Of a stretch of 22,043 bases of DNA, positions 8,427 through 16,168 are shown in pieces. The notes beneath the pieces were generated by a model, which did no database searches, had not been told where the DNA came from, and saw only the letters and a program-made list of their open reading frames with translations. This DNA is from an uncultured Clostridia bacterium (GTDB taxonomy: Bacteria > Bacillota > Clostridia > Oscillospirales > Acutalibacteraceae). The first letter of the stretch is position 1. Every line of letters starts with the position of its first letter. A program made the position numbers and the translations under genes. The DNA is taken from the NCBI GenBank assembly GCA_937919155.1, contig CALFPM010000060.1, forward strand, positions 1 through 22,043. The letters run 5' to 3'.

Positions 8427-8455
8427 GTATTATATAATATAATTTAATACAATGT

Positions 8456-10765
8456 TTACACTTCATCCGATGCACTGTTTATGATATCCTCAACATCGGC
8501 ACAAAGCTCCTCTGCCGCCTCCATTGAATTTGACTCCGCAAGAATACGCACGCTTTCGCCGCCCCTTTCGGGAATAATCAGCACTCTGCCCTCATCACGG
8601 ATTATTTTTATCCCCTCAAAATCATTCCGCACACCAAGGCTGTTTTCCCCTGCAAGAGAAATGAGATATGACGGAGAGAATGAAATTCTGACATTCCTTT
8701 TCAGAATGAATTTTTGAGGCAATTCGGAAAGCAAATCCGAAAGACCGCAGTTTTTCTCTTTCATTATCGCAAGGATTTTAACGGCGAGGAAAAGTCCGTC
8801 ACGCACAAAAGGCTGCTTTGCCGCAAGCTGTCTTGCACGGAAATCCGAGGAATCCGCAGGAGTTGAAAGATAACGCAGCACCTTTCTTCCGCAAGCCTCT
8901 GCCAGAGAGTCAAGGAACTGAGGTGCGTCATAAGGCACGGCAACATCCCTGCCCTTGCGCATTTCGTCAAGGCAGCACAAAGCAAGCAGGCTGTGATGCT
9001 CCGCAGTGATTCCGCCCTGCTCTGCCGAAAGAGTTTTGCCGTCTCTGCTTATTCTGAAAATCAATCCGCCGTCCTTTTCCGCACTCAAATCCGCAAGGCA
9101 GGACTTCAGAAGATTCTTTATATTTTCGTTGTCGCTTTCCGCCGTACAGGCAATTCCTCCCAATCCGTCAGGTGCATATGCACTGAGTCTCTGAGCATAC
9201 AACCGCTTCACTTCTCTCATATTCGCAGGCTCTTTGCATTCGGAATACGCACATTCACGGAATTCACCTTTGGAAACCGCCGCTTCAATCTGCCTTTCAA
9301 GGCTCCTCGGTGCACCAAGACCGCTTTCCGCGCAAAGAGAAACATATTTTTCATCTGACGCACAGGCAAAAAGACCTGCATCAAGTCCGCAGACATTGAC
9401 AATAAACGCAAGCTGAGCTTCAAAGCATTCGCCCATATCCCACACTTCGGCACCTCTTTCGCACAGACCCGCACCGAGCGCAAGACGCATAATGCCCGAT
9501 GCCGAAGAGCCGCAGCTGCCCACCGCAACACGCCTGCACCCTGCGGCACTGCCCACCGCCGCACCAAGACGCACACAAGTTTCCGCGCTGAGTCTGACTC
9601 CGTTTTTCTCGTTAACACAGCCGCCGCTGAAAAACTCTGTTTTTGCACTGCCGTATTTCAGATTTGCCGTCACGGTTGTGCCTTTTCCCACTATCTTGCC
9701 CGGCCAGATGCACACCTCAGGCTTCACACAGGCATCCTCACCGATTACGCACCCCGAGCCTGCAACGCTGTTTTCAAACATTGAGCATCTGCTTCTGAGC
9801 GCCGCACCCGAGCAGACAAGAGCACCCGTAACCGCCGTATTGGCGGCAAGGCAGCAGTTTTCATACACAACGGAATACCTTATCCTCGCATTTGCGCCGA
9901 TACTGCAGCCGCTGTCAACAACGGCATAGGGCCCGATAACCGCACCGTCACCAATCTCCGTGTCCTTTCCGATATAGACAGGCGGAATAATGCTGTAATC
10001 ACCGCGAGGCAGGTCTTTTTCAGTGTAAATATCCTTTGCCGTTTCTCCCGAAACAGGCTTTATTCTGCCGTCAAAGGCATCTCTCTGGCACCTGAGATAA
10101 GCCTCAACATTGCCCACATCGCACCAATAATCCTCTGTGTGATAGCAATAAATCGGCATATTTTTTTCAAGCATTTCTTTGAATAAATCCGCCGCAAAAT
10201 CATAAGGTCTGTCCTTTGGAATAAGCTCCAGACACTCGGGATTTATAACATAAACGCCCGTGTTTGCAAGGTTGCTCACCGCCTGATTCCAGGAGGGTTT
10301 TTCAACAAAACCGACCACCCTGTTTTCCTTGTCAACCTTAATGATTCCGTATTCCCGCGGGTCGGATTCGCTTGTTGCAACAACCGTCACTTTTGCGCCG
10401 CTTGCCTTGTGATAAGCCATTATTTTCTTCAGGTCAAAGTTGCACAGAGCATCGCCGCTGACAACAAAAAAAGGCTCGTCAAACCCCATCGCGGCATTTC
10501 TGACGCTCCCTGCCGTGCCGAGAGGTTCATCCTCCCTCACAAAATCAAGCGCAAGATTTTTGTAGCCGTTTTCATACCGATTTTCAATCATATGAGGCAG
10601 GTAACCGAGGGTCACCGCCGCCCGTGTCACTCCCCCTGCGCAGAGCAGGTCAAAAATATATTCGATTATGGGTTTGCCGAGTATTTTTGCCATTGGCTTG
10701 GGCAATGTGCAGGTCAGAGGTCGGAGCCTTCTGCCCTCGCCTCCTGCCATAATAACCGCTTTCAT
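8456..10765 (-). CDS. Sugar-1-phosphate nucleotidyltransferase (GDP-mannose pyrophosphorylase-like) fused to a degenerate phosphohexomutase domain
   Basis: The 769-residue protein has three parts. Residues 1-230 are a nucleotidyltransferase: AGGEGRRLRPLT (7-18), Lys23 in LPKPM, metal-site VSGDA (102-106) and FVEKP (153-157). It should make an NDP-sugar from NTP and a hexose-1-phosphate. Mannose/GTP is the best guess from family resemblance, but glucose-type substrates are possible. Residues about 255-365 are hexapeptide repeats of a left-handed beta-helix. Residues about 380-769 have the fold pattern of phosphoglucomutase/phosphomannomutase but lack its catalytic motifs: CASDEKY (468-474) replaces TASHNP, RISRDGK (571-577) replaces DGDADR, no GEESGH is seen, and IPERGGESVR (731-740) replaces the RPSGTEP phosphate loop. 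The ATG at 10765 is chosen over an upstream in-frame start because the fold begins at MKAVIMAGG and GGAAGG lies upstream. It is transcribed alone, divergently from rnhA; I could not fix a promoter. Confidence 0.85.
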   Translation of the reverse strand: MKAVIMAGGEGRRLRPLTCTLPKPMAKILGKPIIEYIFDLLCAGGVTRAAVTLGYLPHMIENRYENGYKNLALDFVREDEPLGTAGSVRNAAMGFDEPFFVVSGDALCNFDLKKIMAYHKASGAKVTVVATSESDPREYGIIKVDKENRVVGFVEKPSWNQAVSNLANTGVYVINPECLELIPKDRPYDFAADLFKEMLEKNMPIYCYHTEDYWCDVGNVEAYLRCQRDAFDGRIKPVSGETAKDIYTEKDLPRGDYSIIPPVYIGKDTEIGDGAVIGPYAVVDSGCSIGANARIRYSVVYENCCLAANTAVTGALVCSGAALRSRCSMFENSVAGSGCVIGEDACVKPEVCIWPGKIVGKGTTVTANLKYGSAKTEFFSGGCVNEKNGVRLSAETCVRLGAAVGSAAGCRRVAVGSCGSSASGIMRLALGAGLCERGAEVWDMGECFEAQLAFIVNVCGLDAGLFACASDEKYVSLCAESGLGAPRSLERQIEAAVSKGEFRECAYSECKEPANMREVKRLYAQRLSAYAPDGLGGIACTAESDNENIKNLLKSCLADLSAEKDGGLIFRISRDGKTLSAEQGGITAEHHSLLALCCLDEMRKGRDVAVPYDAPQFLDSLAEACGRKVLRYLSTPADSSDFRARQLAAKQPFVRDGLFLAVKILAIMKEKNCGLSDLLSELPQKFILKRNVRISFSPSYLISLAGENSLGVRNDFEGIKIIRDEGRVLIIPERGGESVRILAESNSMEAAEELCADVEDIINSASDEV

Positions 10766-10829
10766 AAAACATCTTCCTTCCGTTGCGTTTATTATTGGCA
10801 AAATATTTTTAAAATAACCCTCTTTTCTA

Positions 10830-10858
10830 TTGTTTATCGGCGTAAATGATGCTATAAT
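10830..10858 (+). promoter_or_regulatory. Sigma-A promoter upstream of rnhA
   Basis: TTGTTT (10830-10835), a 17-nt spacer and a perfect TATAAT (10853-10858) lie 29 nt before the rnhA ATG. It sits in the 122-nt divergent spacer shared with the nucleotidyltransferase gene. It likely drives rnhA and the two genes behind it. Confidence 0.8.
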
Positions 10859-10887
10859 TTTAAATCATATTATTTTCGGAGATATTT

Positions 10888-11337
10888 ATGTCAGAACTTA
10901 AGAAAGTTGATATATTCACAGACGGTGCCTGTTCAGGCAACCCCGGTCCCGGCGGATGGGGCGCAATATTGCGCTACGGAACCCGCGAAATGGAGCTCAG
11001 CGGCGGAGAAAACCCCACAACCAACAACAGAATGGAGCTGACCGCCGTTATTGAGGCTCTCAAAAAACTGAATCAGAAATGCGATGTCACCATTTACACC
11101 GATTCCAAATATGTTGCCGATGCTTTTCTGCAGGGCTGGATATGGAACTGGATGAAAAACGGCTGGAAAAAAGCGGATAAAAAACCCGTTCTCAACCCCG
11201 AACTGTGGCAGGAGCTTATAACGGAAATACGCAAGCACGAATATAAAATTGTCTGGGTCAAAGGTCACGCAGGTCACCCCGAAAACGAACGCTGCGACAA
11301 GCTGGCAACTGCAAAAGCAGCGGAATACGCTGACTGA
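10888..11337 (+). CDS. rnhA: Ribonuclease HI
   Basis: RNase HI cleaves the RNA strand of RNA-DNA hybrids, removing R-loops and primers. The 149-residue product is close to E. coli RNase HI in length and retains every active-site residue: D12 in the FTDGACSGNPGPGGWG start, E50 in TNNRMELTA, D72 in IYTDSKYV and D137 in ERCDKLA. The flexible H127 (VKGHAGHPENE) is also there. The basic-protrusion region (WNWMKNGWKKADKKPV) is present, as in the hybrid-binding type I enzymes. GGAG lies 6 nt before ATG. Only 13 nt separate its stop from the next ATG, so it probably heads a three-gene operon. Clostridia often rely on RNase HII or HIII, so a type I enzyme is worth noting but not rare. Confidence 0.97.
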   Translation: MSELKKVDIFTDGACSGNPGPGGWGAILRYGTREMELSGGENPTTNNRMELTAVIEALKKLNQKCDVTIYTDSKYVADAFLQGWIWNWMKNGWKKADKKPVLNPELWQELITEIRKHEYKIVWVKGHAGHPENERCDKLATAKAAEYAD

Positions 11338-11350
11338 CGGAGGGGATTTT

Positions 11351-12043
11351 ATGGAATTTTTCACCGTTGCAATGTACATTACGGCAGGTCTTGAAATAAA
11401 AGCAATGATTCTTTCCTTTGCAATTCCTGCTTGCAGAAAAAATCATCTGCCTGCCAAAATGGTTTGCTCCGCACTTTTTGTCATCACAGCCGTTTTTGCC
11501 GCGCTTTCTTACGGAAGCTTTACGCAATACACCGCGTTGATGATTTCCGCACTGCTTTTTGCGGCTGCAGGCGACTTTTTTCTTGATTGGAAAAACGGCA
11601 AAACTTTTTATGTCGGCGTGGTATGTTTTTCCGTATGCCATCTGATATACATTTACACATTTGTGCTCAACCGCACACCCTCACTTGCAGGCTACGGAAA
11701 GCATATGCTTATCGGTCTGCTGATTCTGGGAGTGATTTCCGCGGCGCACATTGCCGTCAACAAAATCAAATTCATCGGCAAGGACAAAGCGCTTATCCCC
11801 TATTGCCTCATTCTTGTGGCTTCGTTCATGATTGCGGTCACGAGAGGTGCCGCCGCTCTGGCAGAGGGCAACACGGCCTACGGAATCTGCCTTGCAGGTG
11901 CAGGAACTCTCTTCCTTGCATCGGACGGATGCCTCGCTTCCCTGATGTTCGGCAAACCCATTCTTCCCCACACTGACCAACTGGTTGCATACACTTATTT
12001 CCCTGCTCAGACACTTTTTGCAATCAGCATTCTTTTCCAATAA
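11351..12043 (+). CDS. YhhN/TMEM86-family membrane protein, possible lysoplasmalogenase
   Basis: The 230-residue, very hydrophobic protein has about eight predicted membrane helices: roughly residues 1-20, 38-55, 60-78, 85-105, 118-136, 146-164, 174-198 and 208-228. The family hallmark is an acidic motif in helix 3, here GDFFLDW (74-80), plus SD at 191-192 in helix 7 and His97 in helix 4. This pattern fits YhhN/TMEM86. The mammalian member TMEM86B and a bacterial homologue are known to hydrolyse the vinyl-ether bond of lysoplasmalogens, releasing a fatty aldehyde; that substrate is inferred here, not shown. The frame is open upstream inside rnhA. I chose the ATG at 11351 because the strong SD GGAGGGG lies just before it and the first helix starts there. 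It sits between rnhA and an exported lipase-like protein, 16 nt from the latter. Confidence 0.75.
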   Translation: MEFFTVAMYITAGLEIKAMILSFAIPACRKNHLPAKMVCSALFVITAVFAALSYGSFTQYTALMISALLFAAAGDFFLDWKNGKTFYVGVVCFSVCHLIYIYTFVLNRTPSLAGYGKHMLIGLLILGVISAAHIAVNKIKFIGKDKALIPYCLILVASFMIAVTRGAAALAEGNTAYGICLAGAGTLFLASDGCLASLMFGKPILPHTDQLVAYTYFPAQTLFAISILFQ

Positions 12044-12059
12044 GCCATAGAAAGGAAAT

Positions 12060-13586
12060 ATGAAAATGAAAAGATTTGTCAGCATTATCCTCACTGTTGT
12101 GATTATGCTCGGTATCTGCACACCTGCTTTTGCGGCAAAGAACTGCAAGTGCGGTCACACACCCGTTATTTATATTCCCGGCTTCGGTGAACCTATCTAC
12201 AATGACCTTGACAAGGATGAACCCGTTTCGGTTTTTCCGCCTGCAGGCAATGCAATTGCCGCCGCAGTGCCCGACCTGCTTGTCGCTGTTACGGGCGGTC
12301 TGCTCATGGGTAACGAAAAGATTTTCGGCACTTTCGCAATAAAAGGCGCTCAGAAAATGCTTGGTGCAGCTGCCTGCAACCCCGATGGCTCGGCTCCTGC
12401 AAATTCAGGCGTTGAGTTTGACGGCATTGAAGAAGATTTGCACAAAATTGCGCACACTCTCCCCACGGAAGACCTTGACGACAGATATTTCACTTTCCTT
12501 TATGACTGGCGTCTTTCTCCTCTCGACAACGCAAAGCTTCTGAGAAACTTTGTGAACGAAGTAAAAGCAACAACGGGTCACAGCAAAATTTCATTCACCT
12601 GCCACAGCCAGGGCAACACAATCCTGACCTCTTACCTTGCTCTTTACGGAAGCAAAAACATTGATAAAATCGTCTGCCTCTCCCCTGCATATCAGGGTCT
12701 TTCACTTGTCGGTGCACTTTTCACCGAGAAGATTTCAATCTCAGGCAAGGGCGATGCTCTTGAAACATATCTCAAAGGCATTATGGGCTATGAGGGCGCA
12801 AAAAATCAGCTCATCGGCGCAGTTGTTTCTCTCATCAACAGCTACGGCGTTGTTGACCTTGTTCTCAATTATGTTCAGAAATTCCTTGATTCTCAGCTTG
12901 ACAGAGTTTTTGACGAATGTCTGATTGATATTTTCGGCACAATGCCCGGTCTGTGGTCATTCGTGCCTGCCGAATACTATGAAGAAGCCAAAGAAGTGAT
13001 GTTCGGCGATGATAAGAAATACGATAAGCTTATTGAAAAGCTTGACTATTACCGCTACAATGTTCAGGCAAAAACCGAAAAACTCCTCAAGCAGGCAAAA
13101 GCAAACGGCGCAGGTGTTATCATCACCTCAGGTTACAATATTTCATCAATTCCCGTCACAGTTTCCGAGGCAGGTCAGTCTGATTTGCTGATTGACACAA
13201 AATACATGTCTCTCGGCGCAACCTGCGCACCCGTTGAGGGCACATTGGGCAAAAGCTACAGACAGGCAAAGAGAAGCTGCGGCCACAACCACCTTTCACC
13301 TGACGGAATTATCGATGCATCAACAGGTTCGTTCCCAGAATATACATGGTATATAAGAGACAGCGGACACGCGGATTTTGGCGATGAATATCTCACATTC
13401 ATCAACTGGGCAATCAATTATAAAGGTCAGCCCACAGTCCGCTCAAACAAGAATTATCCGCAGTTCATGATGCTCACCGCAGACGATGAACTCAAGCCTG
13501 CAAGCAGTGATTTGCCCGTTGAAACACGCAGAGATGAGGATATCATCGTGATTTCAATATTTGAACTGATAAAAGAATCGTTTTGA
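12060..13586 (+). CDS. Exported lipase-like alpha/beta hydrolase (LCAT-like)
   Basis: The 508-residue protein has a typical signal peptide (basic MKMKR, hydrophobic stretch, AFA|AKN cleavage at about 25/26) and no lipobox, so it is secreted or wall-associated. The fold is alpha/beta hydrolase. A strand and oxyanion region VIYIPGFG lies at 36-43. FLYDWR (146-151) resembles the YDWR of lecithin:cholesterol acyltransferase-like lipases. The nucleophile elbow is CHSQG (181-185) with Ser183. A late LSPDGIIDAST...SGHADFG segment offers candidate acid Asp415 or Asp419 and His437. Residues about 220-340 are probably a lid or cap insertion. Two CGH triplets (31-33 and 407-409) could bind metal or form a disulphide. 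A second ATG at 12066 is possible; I keep 12060, with AAGG just upstream. It is co-oriented with rnhA and the YhhN-like gene, 16 nt from the latter, and closed by a terminator. The substrate is unknown. Confidence 0.75.
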   Translation: MKMKRFVSIILTVVIMLGICTPAFAAKNCKCGHTPVIYIPGFGEPIYNDLDKDEPVSVFPPAGNAIAAAVPDLLVAVTGGLLMGNEKIFGTFAIKGAQKMLGAAACNPDGSAPANSGVEFDGIEEDLHKIAHTLPTEDLDDRYFTFLYDWRLSPLDNAKLLRNFVNEVKATTGHSKISFTCHSQGNTILTSYLALYGSKNIDKIVCLSPAYQGLSLVGALFTEKISISGKGDALETYLKGIMGYEGAKNQLIGAVVSLINSYGVVDLVLNYVQKFLDSQLDRVFDECLIDIFGTMPGLWSFVPAEYYEEAKEVMFGDDKKYDKLIEKLDYYRYNVQAKTEKLLKQAKANGAGVIITSGYNISSIPVTVSEAGQSDLLIDTKYMSLGATCAPVEGTLGKSYRQAKRSCGHNHLSPDGIIDASTGSFPEYTWYIRDSGHADFGDEYLTFINWAINYKGQPTVRSNKNYPQFMMLTADDELKPASSDLPVETRRDEDIIVISIFELIKESF

Positions 13587-13598
13587 TAAAAAATAATT

Positions 13599-13640
13599 TA
13601 CGGCACAACTCTTTGTTGTGCCGTATTTGCATAGTTTTTG
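13599..13640 (+). terminator. Rho-independent-type terminator after the hydrolase gene
   Basis: A perfect 11-bp stem pairs 13599-13609 (TACGGCACAAC) with 13615-13625 around the loop TCTTT. An imperfect T-rich tail follows (TTTGCATAGTTTTTG), including TTTTT. It lies 13 nt after the stop. The U-tract is weak but the stem is strong. Confidence 0.75.
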
Positions 13641-13737
13641 TTTGTGGTTCACAACATTTGAAGGGACGACAAAAGACGGCGGAATTTATACAGCTAATAA
13701 CATATCAAAACAATAATTCAATGTAGGAGGGACTGTA

Positions 13738-14508
13738 ATGAAAAAATTATCAGCCTTATTTCTTTGTATTCTTTTTATTCTTTTATTATGCTCGTGTAAT
13801 AAAAACGAAGATAAAAATATAACATCAACACAAAACACTTCAACAGAAGAACCTACGCAGCAAAATTTACCAATCAACTTTGCTGAAACAACGCATGCCG
13901 AACCGACAACTATTGAAATACCCACAAATCCCGATGACCCGTATTCTGTTTTCATAAAAGAAAGGTATGAAAAAATCTACGAAGCTCAAAAAGCCGAAGG
14001 TGTCGAACACTTCTCTGAATTCGATAAACACTCACTTAATTGTTACTATTTCTTATATGATATTGACGGGAATGGTGTTGATGAGTTGATACTTGGAGAC
14101 CAGAAAAGAATCGGTGGTGATATTGAAGACCCCGATCCCCCCAAAAAAATAATGATTAACACCATTTATACACTTAAGGATGGTAACCTTATAGAGCACG
14201 ACCTATTTAACTGGTGGTTAAACGAAAGCTATTTGGACACTTCAATTCTGTCAAACGGAGTTTTCAAAAAAACTTGCGGTGCTGAAAAATACAACTGTTC
14301 TCTTTACCTTTCTTTCAGCGATGATAAGACAACTTTCAAGGAAACTCTGATTGTTTTAGACGATGGACAATACGCATATAACGAAACTCCGTTAGGCGAT
14401 GATATCTATATCTCCGAGGAAGAATATAATCGAAAGAAACAAGAACTTGAAAGCAACGCGGAACCGATTGAAATCAACTGGAAACGCATTGATGAATACG
14501 GCAGATGA
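13738..14508 (+). CDS. Hypothetical lipoprotein with a calcium-loop-like motif
   Basis: I do not recognise a named family. The 256-residue protein starts with a lipoprotein signal (MKKLSALFLC..., lipobox L17-C18-S19-C20), so it is probably lipid-anchored on the outer face of the membrane. Residues 21-66 form a Thr/Asn/Glu/Pro-rich linker. The folded part begins near residue 67 and contains DIDGNGVDEL (108-117), an EF-hand-type loop with D, D, N, D and E at suitable spacing that is common in Firmicutes surface lipoproteins. The SD AGGAGGG is 6 nt before the ATG. The gene stands alone between two terminators. By eye it is richer in A/T than its neighbours, with codons such as AAA, AAT and TTA prominent. 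That suggests separate origin or weak selection. No clear promoter was found in the 110 nt upstream. Confidence 0.8.
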   Translation: MKKLSALFLCILFILLLCSCNKNEDKNITSTQNTSTEEPTQQNLPINFAETTHAEPTTIEIPTNPDDPYSVFIKERYEKIYEAQKAEGVEHFSEFDKHSLNCYYFLYDIDGNGVDELILGDQKRIGGDIEDPDPPKKIMINTIYTLKDGNLIEHDLFNWWLNESYLDTSILSNGVFKKTCGAEKYNCSLYLSFSDDKTTFKETLIVLDDGQYAYNETPLGDDIYISEEEYNRKKQELESNAEPIEINWKRIDEYGR

Positions 14509-14516
14509 TTAATTCG

Positions 14517-14556
14517 CCCGTGTCTGAGTTTTTTCTCAGGCACGGGTTTAATTTTT
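14517..14556 (+). terminator. Rho-independent terminator after the lipoprotein gene
   Basis: CCCGTGTCTGAG (14517-14528) pairs with CTCAGGCACGGG (14535-14546) around a TTTTTT loop. This gives 12 bp with one T-G wobble, followed by TTTAATTTTT. It is a strong, classic terminator 8 nt after the stop codon, isolating spoIVA from upstream transcription. Confidence 0.92.
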
Positions 14557-14573
14557 GCTTTGCTAAAAAAATA

Positions 14574-14602
14574 ACATACATTGTCCCGATTCTGCATACA
14601 TT
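14574..14602 (+). promoter_or_regulatory. Candidate sporulation (sigma-E type) promoter region of spoIVA with doubled CATACATT
   Basis: CATACATT occurs at 14575-14582 and again at 14595-14602. Each matches the sigma-E -10 consensus CATACANT. For the second copy, a weak -35-like ACATACA (14574-14580) lies 14 nt upstream and overlaps the first copy. The downstream box is about 38 nt from the spoIVA ATG. No sigma-A promoter is seen here. The assignment to sigma-E rests on consensus and on the known regulation of spoIVA in Bacillus. Confidence 0.55.
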
Positions 14603-14640
14603 TTACGGAAAGCAATAAATGTGAATTCGGAGGACTTGAA

Positions 14641-16119
14641 ATGGCAAACAACAGCATTTACAGCAACATTGCCGCGCGCACGGGCGGTGACATTTACATC
14701 GGCGTTGTGGGTCCCGTCAGAACGGGCAAATCCACATTCATCAAAAAATTCATGGAATCCCTTGTAATCCCCAACATCAGCGATGAACACCGCAGGGAAA
14801 GAACAACGGATGAGCTGCCCCAATCCTCGGCAGGCAGAACAATCATGACCACGGAGCCGAAATTCATTCCCGATGAAGCGGCGGAAATAAATCTGCCGTC
14901 AAACTCAAAAATGAAAGTGCGGATGATTGACTGCGTTGGTTACATTGTCCCCTCTGCGCTGGGTTACATTGAGGATGAAGCACCGAGAATGGTGAAAACT
15001 CCTTGGTATGACGAGGAAATTCCGTTTAATATGGCGGCGGAAATCGGCACACAAAAGGTAATTTCCGAGCATTCCACCATCGGTCTTGTCATCACGACTG
15101 ACGGCTCAATCAGCGAAATTCCCCGTTCCGAATATGCGGATGCGGAAAAAAGAGTTATCCGCGAACTTCAGGCGCTGAACAAGCCGTTCATTGTGCTTCT
15201 CAACTGCAAAAATCCATTGTCGGCAGATTCCGTGAATCTCGCCGCAGAGCTGACGGAAAGCTACGGTGTGCCCGTTGTGCCCGTTAACTGTCTGGAGCTT
15301 GACCGCGAAGAAATCAGCAACATTCTGTCGCAGATTCTGTTTGAATTCCCCGTCAAGGAAGTGAAAATCGACCTGCCTGCGTGGATAACCTCCCTTGCGA
15401 AAGAGCACTGGCTCCGCTCGGATATTTTCGGCAGAATTTCTTCCCTTGCCTCCGCACTCAGAAGAGTCCGCGATGTGAACGGCTTTGCAAGCCGAATTGC
15501 CGAATCGGACCATGTAAGCACATCCTCGGTTCAGAACATTGACCTTTCGGACGGAAGCGCAAAAATAACCGTCAGCCTCAATCCCTCGCTTTTCTTCAAA
15601 GTGCTTGAAGAGGAAACGGGAATTTCTGTTGACAGCGAACAACAGCTTATGAAAAAAATGAAAGAGCTTTCTCAGGCTCAGAGCGGTTACAAACGAATTC
15701 AGGATGCCCTTGACGAAGTTGAAGCCACAGGCTACGGCATTGTGCTTCCCGATGTTGATGACCTGACCCTTGAAGAGCCTGAAATAATGAAGCAGGGCGG
15801 CAGATACGGCGTACGCCTCAAAGCAAGCGCACCCTCGCTCCACATTATGAAAGCGGATATTCAGACGGAAGTTGCGCCCATAGTCGGCTCCGAAAGCCAA
15901 TCCGAGGAACTGATAAAATATCTGCTCAAGGAATTTGAAGAAAACCCCTCAATGATCTGGCAGTCCAACATTTTCGGCACTTCTCTGCACAGACTTGTGA
16001 ACGAAGGTCTGCACAATAAGCTTTACCGCATGCCCTCAGACGCAAGGCTCAAGCTGCGCGAAACCCTTGAAAGAGTTATCAACGAGGGATGCAGCGGATT
16101 GATATGCATAATTCTCTGA
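14641..16119 (+). CDS. spoIVA: Stage IV sporulation protein A, spore coat morphogenetic ATPase
   Basis: SpoIVA polymerises by ATP hydrolysis on the outer forespore membrane and forms the base layer on which the spore coat assembles; it also affects cortex formation. The 492-residue product has the same length as the Bacillus protein. It starts MANNSIYSNIAARTGGDIYIG and has Walker A GPVRTGKST at 24-32, a Walker B-like MIDCVGY near residue 100, and a TRAFAC-type GTPase-like N-terminal domain. The C-terminus ends in the conserved NEGCSGLICIIL needed for localisation. The frame is open 20 codons upstream, but the ATG at 14641 matches the family start and has GGAGG 8 nt ahead. The gene is single, flanked by terminators, and preceded by sporulation-type promoter boxes. 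Its presence is the strongest evidence that the organism forms endospores. Confidence 0.98.
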   Translation: MANNSIYSNIAARTGGDIYIGVVGPVRTGKSTFIKKFMESLVIPNISDEHRRERTTDELPQSSAGRTIMTTEPKFIPDEAAEINLPSNSKMKVRMIDCVGYIVPSALGYIEDEAPRMVKTPWYDEEIPFNMAAEIGTQKVISEHSTIGLVITTDGSISEIPRSEYADAEKRVIRELQALNKPFIVLLNCKNPLSADSVNLAAELTESYGVPVVPVNCLELDREEISNILSQILFEFPVKEVKIDLPAWITSLAKEHWLRSDIFGRISSLASALRRVRDVNGFASRIAESDHVSTSSVQNIDLSDGSAKITVSLNPSLFFKVLEEETGISVDSEQQLMKKMKELSQAQSGYKRIQDALDEVEATGYGIVLPDVDDLTLEEPEIMKQGGRYGVRLKASAPSLHIMKADIQTEVAPIVGSESQSEELIKYLLKEFEENPSMIWQSNIFGTSLHRLVNEGLHNKLYRMPSDARLKLRETLERVINEGCSGLICIIL

Positions 16120-16128
16120 ATAAAAAAT

Positions 16129-16168
16129 GGCTTGCACAGGTTTCCCGCCCGTGCAAGCCGTATTTTTT
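16129..16168. terminator. Bidirectional terminator between spoIVA and the convergent lipoprotein gene
   Basis: GGCTTGCAC (16129-16137) pairs perfectly with GTGCAAGCC (16151-16159) around a 13-nt loop. On the plus strand TATTTTTTTATTTT follows, ending spoIVA. On the minus strand ATTTTTTATT follows the stem, ending the lipoprotein gene. Confidence 0.9.

Noticed and set aside
8429..8443. Perfect AT palindrome ATTATA-TAA-TATAAT next to the rnjA promoter
   Set aside because: In sequence this AT-rich such a palindrome can arise by chance; no -35 sits at proper spacing for its TATAAT, and there is no evidence of an operator.
10766..10829. Promoter for the nucleotidyltransferase gene in the divergent spacer
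   Set aside because: Several AT-rich hexamers are present, but no pair with acceptable -35 and -10 at 16-18 nt on the minus strand was convincing.
13626..13737. Search for a promoter of the AT-rich lipoprotein gene (TATACA at 13687-13692, TTTGAA at 13657-13662)
   Set aside because: The spacing between these elements is about 24 nt and no other pair fits, so I do not call a promoter.
15106..15900. 264-codon open frame on the minus strand within spoIVA
   Set aside because: It is a shadow of spoIVA; the translation looks like a mirrored coding sequence with no domain or start signal.
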